Assembly: GCA_903895595.1 (NCBI GenBank)
Contig: CAITUP010000169.1
Span: 1-33,164 of the forward strand
Reading direction: 5' to 3'
DNA: 33,164 bases
Source of the DNA: an uncultured Acetobacteraceae bacterium
GTDB taxonomy: Bacteria > Pseudomonadota > Alphaproteobacteria > Acetobacterales > Acetobacteraceae
Below are positions 1 through 7,632 of this stretch, piece after piece. The notes under the pieces are model-generated. The model worked only from the letters and a program-made list of their open reading frames with translations. It did no database searches and was not told the DNA's origin. Both the position numbers and the translations under genes were made by a program. The first letter of the stretch is position 1. Each line of letters begins with the position of its first letter.

Positions 1-384
1 CCGGCACGTCCATGCGGATTTTTCGGGACGCGCGCGCCGCGCAGACGATCGGGAATTCGTTCGCGGGATGCGTGAATCCGGTAGGGACAAGCCCTGGGAT
101 GACGGATGGGGCGAATGACGGCGTTCAAGCGATTGCCCTGAAAACCGGTGCGTCTCCGATTGCGGCGATAGGCGTTGCGTTGGAGAATTTGGAATTTCAA
201 CCGCCTCGTATTTTGGGATTTTGTCTCGAGAAATGACCGAATGAGACGATTGTGGGAATTGCCTGCGGCGTTGGCGGGCTGAATCCCTGGTTTTCGGGTC
301 CAAAGCATGGAGGAGATCGCGCGGCCCTTGACCCATCCATCCTCTGCGGTACGGTGCGGCCCAACAAGCGACGGAGGAACCCCC
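1..384. other. Leading region without a convincing gene
   Basis: No recognisable protein, RNA gene or repeat was found here. A 74-codon open frame at 12-236 has no family resemblance, no clear ribosome binding site and a composition unlike the neighbouring genes. The stretch may hold the promoter of the hydrolase-amidohydrolase pair that follows, but no convincing -35/-10 pair could be picked out. Confidence 0.4.
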
Positions 385-1137
385 ATGCCCATGCTCAAGC
401 GTTCGGATGGCGAGATTTACTATGAGGAATACGGCCCGAAATCCGGGTTCCCCGTCCTGCTGTTCGCCCCCGGCGGCCTGCGGTCGAACCTCGCGATGTG
501 GCACCACCCGAAAGACGGGCCGCAGCGCAGTTGGTGCGACTGGACCGAGGTTCTGGCGGACGAAGGCTACCACGTCGTCGCCATGGACCAGCGCAATGCC
601 GGCGCCTCCCGCTGCGCGATCGAGGCCGATCATGGCTGGCACACCTATGCCGCCGACCACATGGCACTGATGGATCATGTCGGCGCGCCGCGGTTCCATG
701 TCCTCGGCGGGTGTATCGGCGGCAGCTACTGCATCAAGGCGGCGGAAACCGCACCCACGCGGGTGACCAGCGCGGTGATCCAGAACCCGATCGGGGTGCA
801 CCCGGACCATCCGAACTATTTCCCCGATAGCCACGCCGAATGGAGCAAGGAACAGCGCGCCAAGCGTCCCGAGCTGGATGAGGCGAAGATCGCGGCGTTC
901 GGCAAGAACATGTGGGACCATCCGTTCGTATTCTGCTCCAGCCGGGATTTTGTCCGTAACTTCCCCATTCCAGCGATCCTGCTGCCCGGCACCGACATTC
1001 CGCACCCGGCGGCGACCTCGGCCGAGCTGGAAGAATTGCTGCCGGGTCTGGAAGTTATTCGGAACTGGCGCGGGCCCGACCACATGCAAGCCCAGCGCGA
1101 CGGCGTCGTCGCTTTCCTGAAGAGGCACACACCATGA
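385..1137 (+). CDS. Alpha/beta-fold hydrolase with Cys in the nucleophile elbow
   Basis: A 250-residue alpha/beta-hydrolase-fold enzyme, probably cytoplasmic (no signal peptide). The oxyanion strand FAPGG lies near residue 28. The nucleophile elbow reads GGCIGG with Cys110 where most relatives have Ser. Asp204 (PGTD) and His233 (GPDH) fit the rest of the triad. Cys nucleophiles are known in this fold from dienelactone hydrolase, so a lactone, ester or thioester substrate is plausible, but the substrate cannot be read from sequence. The ATG at 385 was chosen because GGAGG at 373-377 sits 7 nt upstream; the frame is also open to an ATG at 307 without such a site. The stop overlaps the next gene's start (ATGA), implying translational coupling with the amidohydrolase. 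Confidence 0.85.
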   Translation: MPMLKRSDGEIYYEEYGPKSGFPVLLFAPGGLRSNLAMWHHPKDGPQRSWCDWTEVLADEGYHVVAMDQRNAGASRCAIEADHGWHTYAADHMALMDHVGAPRFHVLGGCIGGSYCIKAAETAPTRVTSAVIQNPIGVHPDHPNYFPDSHAEWSKEQRAKRPELDEAKIAAFGKNMWDHPFVFCSSRDFVRNFPIPAILLPGTDIPHPAATSAELEELLPGLEVIRNWRGPDHMQAQRDGVVAFLKRHTP

Positions 1138-2171
1138 GCACCACGACCTCTCACAGCCCCTACATCCCCGTCCGCGACGAATGGCTCGCTCGGCGGGTCG
1201 AACCGGTTTTGGAGCCGGAACTGCCGATCGTCGATCCGCATCATCATTTGTGGGAACGGCCGGGCTGGAACTACATGCTCGACGACCTGCTGGCGGACAC
1301 GAACTCCGGCCACAACATCGTGGGCACCGTGTTCGTGCAGTGCCGGTCGATGCACAAGGCGGACGGGCCGGAGGAATTCCGGCCGGTGGGCGAAACCGAA
1401 TTCGTGAACGGCGTCGCGGCCATGAGCGCCTCCGGCGGCTACGGCGCGGCGAAAATCTGCGCCGGGATCGTCGGGCACGTGGACCTGCGCCAGGGGCGGC
1501 ATGCCGGGGATGTGCTGGAGGCACATATCCGAGCGGGCGGCGGGCGGTTTCGCGGGATCCGGCACATCACGGCGTACGATCCCGATCCGACGCTGATGAA
1601 TCCGGCCTATTCGCCCCCGCCGGGGCTGATGTTCGACAAGACCTTCCGGGAGGGTTTTGCGTGTTTGGCGCCACTGAACCTGACGTTCGATGCCTGGCTG
1701 TATCATCCGCAAATCGGCGACGTGGCCGCTTTGGCTCGGGCATTTCCCGGGACGGGCATTTGCCTGAACCATATCGGCGGGCCCCTGGCGATCGGCACCT
1801 ATGCCGGCAAACGCGCCGAGGTGTTCGCACAATGGTCGGCCGCGATCCGCGACCTCGCGACATGCCCCAATGTCGTCGTGAAGCTCGGCGGCATGGCGAT
1901 GCGGATTAACGGCTGGGGGTTCGAGGAACAGGCGGACCCGCCGTCGTCGGAGGCTCTGGCCGCCGCGTGGAAGCCGTATGTGGATACGTGCATCGAGGCA
2001 TTCGGCGCGAACCGTTGCATGTTCGAGAGTAATTTCCCGGTGGATAAGGGTTCGTACGGGTACCAGGCATTCTGGAACGCGTGCAAAATCCTGGCGAAAG
2101 GCGCCAGCGCCGGGGAAAAGGCCGATTTGTTCTGCGGGACGGCGTCGCGGTTCTATCGGTTGGGGTTGTAA
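1134..2171 (+). CDS. Amidohydrolase family 2 / TIM-barrel lactonase-like (COG3618)
   Basis: 345 residues, resembling the Amidohydro_2 family (PF04909) and especially the COG3618 group that includes L-fuconolactonase. Visible metal/active-site elements are VDPHHHLW near residues 33-40, YHPQ near 190, NHIGGP near 212 and SNFPVDK near 304-310. These enzymes hydrolyse lactones, amides or ring compounds in the cytoplasm. It is the second gene of a two-gene unit with the Cys-type alpha/beta hydrolase (4-nt overlap), so the two probably act consecutively in one degradative route. It ends 16 bp before the convergent livF. The exact substrate is unknown; the flanking sugar-acid-type lactonases and importer suggest a carboxylic or lactone compound (inference). 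Confidence 0.85.
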   Translation: MSTTTSHSPYIPVRDEWLARRVEPVLEPELPIVDPHHHLWERPGWNYMLDDLLADTNSGHNIVGTVFVQCRSMHKADGPEEFRPVGETEFVNGVAAMSASGGYGAAKICAGIVGHVDLRQGRHAGDVLEAHIRAGGGRFRGIRHITAYDPDPTLMNPAYSPPPGLMFDKTFREGFACLAPLNLTFDAWLYHPQIGDVAALARAFPGTGICLNHIGGPLAIGTYAGKRAEVFAQWSAAIRDLATCPNVVVKLGGMAMRINGWGFEEQADPPSSEALAAAWKPYVDTCIEAFGANRCMFESNFPVDKGSYGYQAFWNACKILAKGASAGEKADLFCGTASRFYRLGL

Positions 2172-2187
2172 CGCGTATTTCCGAGCG

Positions 2188-2883
2188 TTAGACGGTGAGG
2201 TAGCGGGCTCGTATTTCCGCTTCCTCCGCCCGGAACCGGTCCGGCGACGCCCCGTAGACCATCCGCCCCTTCACCATGATATGCAGCGTGGAGGCCACCG
2301 CCTCCGCCAGCTTCATATTTTGTTCCACAAGCAGAATGGTCACGCCGCTGTCGCGCAGAATCTGGATCACCCGCGCCAGCTCCCGCACCACCAAAGGCGC
2401 GAGGCCCTGGCTCGGTTCGTCCAGCAGCAGCACTTTCGGATCGCTCGCCAAAGCGCGCGCAATGGCGAGCATTTGCTGCTCCCCGCCGGACAGGTTGGAA
2501 CCCCGGTTTCGGGCGCGTTCGCGCAACGACGGGAACAGGTCCAGCAGGCGCGGCAGAGGCCACTGCTTGGCGGGGGTGCGCTCGGCGACTTTGATGTTCT
2601 CGATCACCGACAGATCGGGGAAGATCAGCCGGCCCTCGGGCACGTAAGCGACGCCGGCGCGGGCGATGCGGTGCGGCTGCCAGCCGGCGATATCGACGCC
2701 GTTCAGCAGCACCTTGCCGCTGGTCGGCGTCACCAGCCCCATGACGCTGCGCAAGGTCGTGCTCTTGCCGACTCCGTTGCGGCCCAGCAGCGCGCAGATA
2801 CCGCCGGGCGGAACGACCAGATCGACGCCTTGCAGGACATGGCTGGCGCCGTAATGGGTGTTCAATCCCTCGATGGTCAACAT
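2188..2883 (-). CDS. livF: Branched-chain amino acid-type ABC transporter ATPase LivF
   Basis: 231-residue cytoplasmic ATPase, one of the two nucleotide-binding subunits of a HAAT-type importer. Walker A GRNGVGKST lies at 34-42, the ABC signature LSGGEQQ at 131-137 and Walker B LLLDEP at 152-157, followed by the H-loop equivalent region LLVEQN typical of LivF (Gln-Asn instead of His-Asp). Length matches LivF. Its ATG overlaps the livG stop by one base, so it is the last gene of the livKHMGF operon. The ligand of such systems ranges from Leu/Ile/Val to urea, amides and aromatic acids; the neighbouring hydrolases suggest a non-amino-acid substrate, but that is inference. Confidence 0.95.
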   Translation of the reverse strand: MLTIEGLNTHYGASHVLQGVDLVVPPGGICALLGRNGVGKSTTLRSVMGLVTPTSGKVLLNGVDIAGWQPHRIARAGVAYVPEGRLIFPDLSVIENIKVAERTPAKQWPLPRLLDLFPSLRERARNRGSNLSGGEQQMLAIARALASDPKVLLLDEPSQGLAPLVVRELARVIQILRDSGVTILLVEQNMKLAEAVASTLHIMVKGRMVYGASPDRFRAEEAEIRARYLTV

Positions 2884-3632
2884 CAGACGTAGCCCCCGAG
2901 GTAGGCGCTTTGCACGGTGGCGTCGGCCTTCACGGCTTCCGGATCGCCGTCGGCGATGACGGCGCCGCGATGCAGGACGGTGATCTTCCGAGCCAAACGG
3001 AACACGACCTCCATATCGTGCTCGACCAGCAGGACGGTCAGGTCGCTGCTGGCGAACAGGCCGGCGAGGACATCGACCGCCTGAGCGGTTTCCTCGACCG
3101 ACAGGCCCTGGGTGGGTTCGTCCATCAGCAGCAGGCGGGGTTGCTGGGCCAGCGCCATCGCGACCTCCAGCAGCCGCTGGTCGCCGTGCGACAGCAGGCC
3201 GGCGGGGCGGTCGGCGACATGGGTCAGGCCGAGCCGCTCCAACGCCGCGTCGCCGCGCCGTTGGGCTTCGGCAAACACCGATCCGCCGCCGAGCGGCCGC
3301 CAGCGCTGCTTGTCCCGAGCCTGGGCGGCGAGGCTGGTGTTCTCTCGCGCCGACATCTCAGGGAACAGAGCGGTGATCTGGAAAGTGCGGGACATGCCCA
3401 GTTGACAGCGACCGAAGGCGGGCATGGCGGTGACGCGCTGGCCGTCGAACAGCACATCGCCCTCGGTCGCTTTCACGACCCCGGTGATCAGATGGAACAG
3501 GCTGGTCTTGCCGGCGCCGTTGGGGCCGATGACGGCGCGGACTTCGCCGGGTTCGACGGACATGGTGACCTGATCGACGGCTAGAATGCCGCCGTAGCGC
3601 TTGGTCAGGCCGCGCAGTTCGAGCAGGGGCAT
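2883..3632 (-). CDS. livG: Branched-chain amino acid-type ABC transporter ATPase LivG
   Basis: 249-residue ATPase partner of LivF. Walker A GPNGAGKT is at 36-43, a variant signature LSHGDQ at 147-152, Walker B LLLMDEP at 167-173, and the switch His is in LLVEHDM. LSHGDQR is a common form of the signature in LivG/UrtD-like subunits. It is coupled on both sides: its ATG shares one base with the livM stop and its stop shares one base with the livF ATG. It forms a heterodimer with LivF and energises the LivHM pore. Confidence 0.95.
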   Translation of the reverse strand: MPLLELRGLTKRYGGILAVDQVTMSVEPGEVRAVIGPNGAGKTSLFHLITGVVKATEGDVLFDGQRVTAMPAFGRCQLGMSRTFQITALFPEMSARENTSLAAQARDKQRWRPLGGGSVFAEAQRRGDAALERLGLTHVADRPAGLLSHGDQRLLEVAMALAQQPRLLLMDEPTQGLSVEETAQAVDVLAGLFASSDLTVLLVEHDMEVVFRLARKITVLHRGAVIADGDPEAVKADATVQSAYLGGYV

Positions 3633-4549
3633 CAGTGTGCCCTCCGGCGTCGCGCGAGGCCCATAATCCCGTCCGGCACGAACAGCACGAACAGGATGAA
3701 GATCGCGCCAAACACCAGCGCCCAGGAGTCGGTGTAGGTGGACAGTTGCTGCTGCACCAACAGGAAGAAAACGGCGCCCAGGATGGGGCCAACCAGCGTC
3801 CCGGTGCCGCCGACGATGACCATGATCAGCACCTGACCCGACAGCAGCCAGAACAGCAGTTCGGTGTTCGCGAACCCGGCGAAGGGTGCGTAGAGCGCTC
3901 CTGCCAGCCCGCCGAGCATATAGGACATCGCGACCACGGCGATTTTGTACAACCGGGTGTTGTAGCCGAGGGACAGGGTCTTCGCCTCATTCTCCCGGAT
4001 GCCGCGCAGCACGGCGCCGAACGGTGATCGGACGACAGCACGGGCGAACAGGAAGGACCCGAACAGGCACGCCATGGTCAGGTAGTAGAACCCCGTCTTG
4101 GTGCCGAAGAACGCGGTGCCGAACGGCCCTTTGGTGCGGGGAATACCCGCCAAACCGTCGGAAGCGCCCGTGACGCTCGTCCATTTGAACGCCACGGCAT
4201 ACAGCAACTGCCCGAAAGCAAGCGTCAGCATCGAGAACGACACGCCGGTTGCCAGCGTGCAGACCCAGGCGACCCCGATCGCCACGACGCCGCTGAACAC
4301 GCCGGCCATCAGCACGGCGAAAGGCAGCGGGATGTCGGTATGGAGCAGGATGTTGCCGCAGGTATAGGCGCCCAGCCCGTAGGCGGCGGCGTGGCCGAAG
4401 GAGATCAGGCGGGCGTAGCCGACCATGAGGTCCAAACTCATGGCGAACAGCGCCATGATCAGGGCTTCGGTCAGCAGGGTCATGGCATAGGGCGGCAGGC
4501 CGAGGGGCAGCAGTGCCAGCAGCACCGCGACGGCGATGGTCATGCGCAC
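3632..4549 (-). CDS. livM: Branched-chain amino acid-type ABC transporter permease LivM
   Basis: 305-residue inner-membrane permease with about 8-9 hydrophobic segments. It has the LivM-type region with SFGHAAAYGLGAY near residues 51-63 and a C-terminal PDGIMGL. A GTG start at 4549 is preferred over the ATG two codons downstream because AAGGAGG (4559-4565 on the complementary strand) lies 9 nt from the GTG, inside the end of livH. It pairs with LivH to form the translocation pore. It is 4 bp after livH and overlaps livG by one base. Confidence 0.93.
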   Translation of the reverse strand: MRMTIAVAVLLALLPLGLPPYAMTLLTEALIMALFAMSLDLMVGYARLISFGHAAAYGLGAYTCGNILLHTDIPLPFAVLMAGVFSGVVAIGVAWVCTLATGVSFSMLTLAFGQLLYAVAFKWTSVTGASDGLAGIPRTKGPFGTAFFGTKTGFYYLTMACLFGSFLFARAVVRSPFGAVLRGIRENEAKTLSLGYNTRLYKIAVVAMSYMLGGLAGALYAPFAGFANTELLFWLLSGQVLIMVIVGGTGTLVGPILGAVFFLLVQQQLSTYTDSWALVFGAIFILFVLFVPDGIMGLARRRRAH

Positions 4550-4553
4550 GGGA

Positions 4554-5423
4554 TCAGGCCTCCTTGCCCAGCAGCCCGCCGGGGCGCACCACCAGAATGG
4601 TCAGCATGATCAGGTACATGAAAGCCAGTGCGAAATCGGGGAAGTAGTAGCTGCCGAACACCTGCACGAAGGCGACCAGCAGCGCCCCGATCATCGAACC
4701 GAGGAAGCTGCCCATCCCGCCGATGATGACGATGACGAACGTGTCGATGACGGCGTTGGGCGCCATGCCCAGCGATGCCGTGACCATAGGCGCGGCGAAC
4801 ACCCCGCCGATGCCGGCCAGTCCGCAGCCGATGCCGAACACCGCGGACCGCACCAACCGCACATCCGTCCCCAGCGCGTGCACCATTTCCGCGTTCTGCG
4901 AGGTCGCTCGGATCAGCAGGCCGAGGCGCGTGCGCTCCAGGAACTGCCAGATGACCACGGCGACGACGATGCCGGCGCCGGCCAGGAACAGGCGGTAAAT
5001 CGGGAACGGCTCATCCAGGATGAAGACGATGCCGGACAGCGATTGCGGCATGACGACCTGGAGCGCGGCGACGCCCCAGATCAGGCGAATCGCCTCCCCC
5101 ATCATCAGCGTCAGGCCGAAGGTGACCATCAGGAACGAATGCCCGTCGCGGCCGTAAAGGCGGCGGAGGATGCCCATTTCGAACGCCGCCCCGAAGCCGC
5201 CGACCAGGATTGGCGCTGCGACCAGTGCACCCCAGAAGCTGCCGGTGACATACACTGCCGACCAGCCGACATAGGCGCCGAGCATGAAGAAGGCACCGTG
5301 GGCGAAGTTGACGATGCGCATGATGCCGAAGATCAGCGTCAGGCCGCAGCCGAGGAAGAACAGCAGCGCGGCCTGGGACAGAGCGTTCAGACACTGGGTG
5401 ACGAGAAAGGCGAGGAAGTCCAT
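4554..5423 (-). CDS. livH: Branched-chain amino acid-type ABC transporter permease LivH
   Basis: 289-residue integral membrane protein with about eight hydrophobic segments. It carries the LivH hallmark NFAHGAFFMLGAY near residues 39-51 and ends with VRPGGLLG, as is typical of the family. Together with LivM it forms the pore of the importer. Its ATG overlaps the livK stop (TAATG), so it is coupled to the binding protein. Length and topology match canonical LivH/UrtB. Confidence 0.95.
   Translation of the reverse strand: MDFLAFLVTQCLNALSQAALLFFLGCGLTLIFGIMRIVNFAHGAFFMLGAYVGWSAVYVTGSFWGALVAAPILVGGFGAAFEMGILRRLYGRDGHSFLMVTFGLTLMMGEAIRLIWGVAALQVVMPQSLSGIVFILDEPFPIYRLFLAGAGIVVAVVIWQFLERTRLGLLIRATSQNAEMVHALGTDVRLVRSAVFGIGCGLAGIGGVFAAPMVTASLGMAPNAVIDTFVIVIIGGMGSFLGSMIGALLVAFVQVFGSYYFPDFALAFMYLIMLTILVVRPGGLLGKEA
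4559..4565 (-). promoter_or_regulatory. Consensus Shine-Dalgarno deciding the livM start
   Basis: AAGGAGG on the minus strand, embedded in the last codons of livH. Its spacing is 9 nt to a GTG (4549) and 15 nt to the next in-frame ATG (4543), which favours the GTG as the livM start and points to translation coupled to livH. Confidence 0.6.
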
Positions 5424-6616
5424 TAGCTATCGAACGTCATCTGCCGGCACGCCGGTGTCACCTGATCGCCGGGGAAGGTCGTGACGATCTCCGGCACCGG
5501 GAATTTCGCGCCGTCCTTCTTTACCACTTTCACGATGTAACCGCCCTGCACCGCCTGATGGTCGCAGGCGCGCATGGCCACGGGGCCTTTAATGCTGTCG
5601 ATCTTCGCCGATTCCAGCGCCGGGCGCAGCTTGTCGGCGTCGATGCTTTTGGCTTCCTCGATCCCGGCCTGGAGCATTTTGCAGGCTTGATATTGCTCGC
5701 CCTCGAACACATCCGGCAGGGCGTTGTATTGCTTCTGCCACGCGGCCACGAAGGCTTGGTTTTTCGGGTTGTCGATCGTTGCGACGTAGCGCGTCGATCC
5801 CGCCAGTCCGATGGCGGCGTCGCCCACGGCATGGATGGAGTTCAAATCCACGATCGAGGTGATCAGCTGGACCTTGTCCTGCAGCCGATAATCGCGCGCC
5901 TGCGACAGGAAGGCGGCATTGTCGTCGCCTTGCAGCACCAGGAAGCAGCCATCGGCGCCGGACTGGCGGATTTTCGTGATGTAGGTCGAAAAATCCTTGG
6001 TCCCGATCGGCGAATACACGTCGCCAACGAAGGTTTTCCCGGCGCGCTTCACCTCATCCTGAAACACCCCGATGCTGTTGTGTCCCCAGGCGTAGTCCAT
6101 CCCCAGTGCGAAGAACTTCCCGAGCTTCCCCTGACGGAGCCACAGCGAGATCACCCGTGTTTCCATCGGCCCGGAGATATTTGCTCGGAAGAAATTCGGC
6201 ACGAACGACGAACCGGTCAGTCGCCCGTCGCCGTTGTCCGACGACATGAAAATCGCGTTCCATTCCCCGAGTTTCGGCACCACGGCGAGCGCTTCCGACG
6301 ACAGCGTCATCCCGAACAGCAACCTGCAACCGTCGCGTTCGACAACGTCTTGGGCCTTGCGGACGCAGGTGGCGGGATCGCCGGTGGTATCCTGGATAAT
6401 CAATTCAATGGGGCGGCCGAGGATGCCGCCGGCGGCATTGGTTTCCTTGGCCCAGAACTCCGCGCCATGGCGCATTTGCGTGCCGATTTCGCCGGCTGGG
6501 CCGGTCAGCGCGACGGGCATGCCGATTTTGATCGGCGTTTCCCCGCGTGCGTGGCGCAGCACGACGGGCGACGCGGCGGCGGCGGTCAAGATCGTACGGC
6601 GGCTTAGTCCGGCCAT
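5423..6616 (-). CDS. livK: Periplasmic substrate-binding protein of the Liv-type importer
   Basis: 397-residue Periplasmic_binding_protein type-I fold protein that captures the ligand for LivHMGF. The N-terminus has a twin-arginine-like signal (SRRTIL at residues 5-10, hydrophobic Ala-rich stretch, ARGE near 23-26), so export may go through Tat rather than Sec. The mature protein begins near TPIKIGMPVALTGP, the classic opening of this family. The ATG at 6616 was chosen over the further open frame to 6733 because the signal peptide begins there and GGGAGAG lies about 8 nt upstream. It follows the AT-hook/cupin gene by 59 bp on the same strand. It resembles LivK/UrtA/AmiC-like proteins, and the ligand cannot be deduced. 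Confidence 0.92.
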   Translation of the reverse strand: MAGLSRRTILTAAAASPVVLRHARGETPIKIGMPVALTGPAGEIGTQMRHGAEFWAKETNAAGGILGRPIELIIQDTTGDPATCVRKAQDVVERDGCRLLFGMTLSSEALAVVPKLGEWNAIFMSSDNGDGRLTGSSFVPNFFRANISGPMETRVISLWLRQGKLGKFFALGMDYAWGHNSIGVFQDEVKRAGKTFVGDVYSPIGTKDFSTYITKIRQSGADGCFLVLQGDDNAAFLSQARDYRLQDKVQLITSIVDLNSIHAVGDAAIGLAGSTRYVATIDNPKNQAFVAAWQKQYNALPDVFEGEQYQACKMLQAGIEEAKSIDADKLRPALESAKIDSIKGPVAMRACDHQAVQGGYIVKVVKKDGAKFPVPEIVTTFPGDQVTPACRQMTFDS

Positions 6617-6675
6617 GGCGGTTGCTCTCCCTAAAAATGCCCGCCCGGTTGGCTCCGGACGGGTTCGCGGTTCTT

Positions 6676-7578
6676 TTACGTCAATTCGGTGGTTTTGAAA
6701 TCCGCCGGCACGACGATTTCCAACATTTCGCAATCCGGCGAATAATCCAGCACCGTGTGCGGAATGCCCGGCGGCTGCAGCCAGCAGGAACCGGCGGACA
6801 TCATCTGCGGACCGTGACCCTCGAACTCATTCTTGATCCAGCCTTTCAGCACGTAGATCAATTGGAGGTCGACGGAATGAGCGTGCCGCTTGCGTACCTC
6901 GTCGGTGCAAGGCGACAGCAGGCGAATGACGTGTGCCTGACACAGCCCGTTGCTGCCGGCCGCGATCCCGAGGTCCCGGTACAGCGCGTAGGCGCGCAGC
7001 CCATCGGCCTTGAAATCGGCTTCGTTCAGGTGGCTGACGGTGAAGGACTGTGCCGGCTTCTTACCCGGTGGCCGGCCACGGCGCTTGGCGGGAGCCACGG
7101 GTGCGGCGGCTTTCTTCCCCGGCGGCCGGCCACGGCGTGCCGGCGTAGCGGCGGCGGCAGCCTTTTTGCCGGGCGGACGGCCGCGCTTCGCCGGAGCAGC
7201 GGTGGCGGCAGCTTTCTTCCCCGGTGGACGACCGCGCTTCGCCGGAGCGGCCGCGGCAGCGGCTTTCTTTCCCGGCGGGCGACCGCGTTTTGCCGGAGCA
7301 GCGGCGGCGGCAGCCTTCTTACCGGGTGGACGACCGCGCTTTGCCGGCGTAGCGGCGGCAGCAGCCTTCTTGCCGGGGGGGCGGCCCCGTTTTGCCGGAG
7401 CAGCGGCGGCTGCTTTCTTTCCAGGCGGACGGCCGCGACGTTTCGCGGGTGCCGCGGCCGTCGCCTTCTTGGGTGCTGCTTTCTTCGCGGCGGGTTTTTT
7501 CACTTCGGTCTCAGCCGCCGCCTTTTTCGGCGCGGCCTTCTTCGCGGCAGCCTTTTTCTTCGCAGGTACTTTCGCCAT
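6676..7578 (-). CDS. Eight AT-hook repeats fused to a cupin domain
   Basis: 300 residues with two very different halves. Residues 1-45 are Lys/Ala/Pro-rich like a histone H1 tail. Residues 45-174 hold eight copies of an AT-hook core (RGRPPGKK; Gly at about 49, 65, 82, 99, 116, 133, 150, 168) mostly spaced 17 residues apart by Ala-rich linkers. From about 178 to 300 is a single cupin domain with RHAHSVDLQ (231-239), G263, and PPGIPH (269-274), giving three His and possibly Gln239 as metal ligands. AT-hooks bind the minor groove of AT-rich DNA; cupins bind small ligands or metals. A ligand-sensing nucleoid or regulatory protein is a reasonable inference, not shown. GGGGA lies just upstream of the ATG. 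It immediately precedes livK in the same direction and follows a lactonase gene by 54 bp. Confidence 0.85.
   Translation of the reverse strand: MAKVPAKKKAAAKKAAPKKAAAETEVKKPAAKKAAPKKATAAAPAKRRGRPPGKKAAAAAPAKRGRPPGKKAAAAATPAKRGRPPGKKAAAAAAPAKRGRPPGKKAAAAAAPAKRGRPPGKKAAATAAPAKRGRPPGKKAAAAATPARRGRPPGKKAAAPVAPAKRRGRPPGKKPAQSFTVSHLNEADFKADGLRAYALYRDLGIAAGSNGLCQAHVIRLLSPCTDEVRKRHAHSVDLQLIYVLKGWIKNEFEGHGPQMMSAGSCWLQPPGIPHTVLDYSPDCEMLEIVVPADFKTTELT
7057..7446 (-). repeat. 51-bp tandem coding repeat encoding the AT-hook array
   Basis: Eight in-frame copies of a roughly 51-bp unit (17 codons; the first spacing is 48 bp and the last 54 bp). Copies differ at many third codon positions and in linker residues (AAAAA, TPA, APV), while the RGRPPGKK core is unchanged, which fits selection on the protein rather than very recent duplication. 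Confidence 0.85.
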
Positions 7579-7632
7579 GACGTTCCCCTGAATTCATCCG
7601 AATCGGATTATGGTCCAAGCAATCGGTATTAT

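Noticed and set aside
12-236. 74-codon frame at the left edge
   Set aside because: No family likeness, ribosome site or neighbour support.
7010-7591. Plus-strand 193-codon frame rich in Ala/Phe/Gly-Arg-Pro repeats
   Set aside because: It is the antisense of the AT-hook repeat gene; its repeats mirror those codons, and the minus frame has a real domain and ribosome site.
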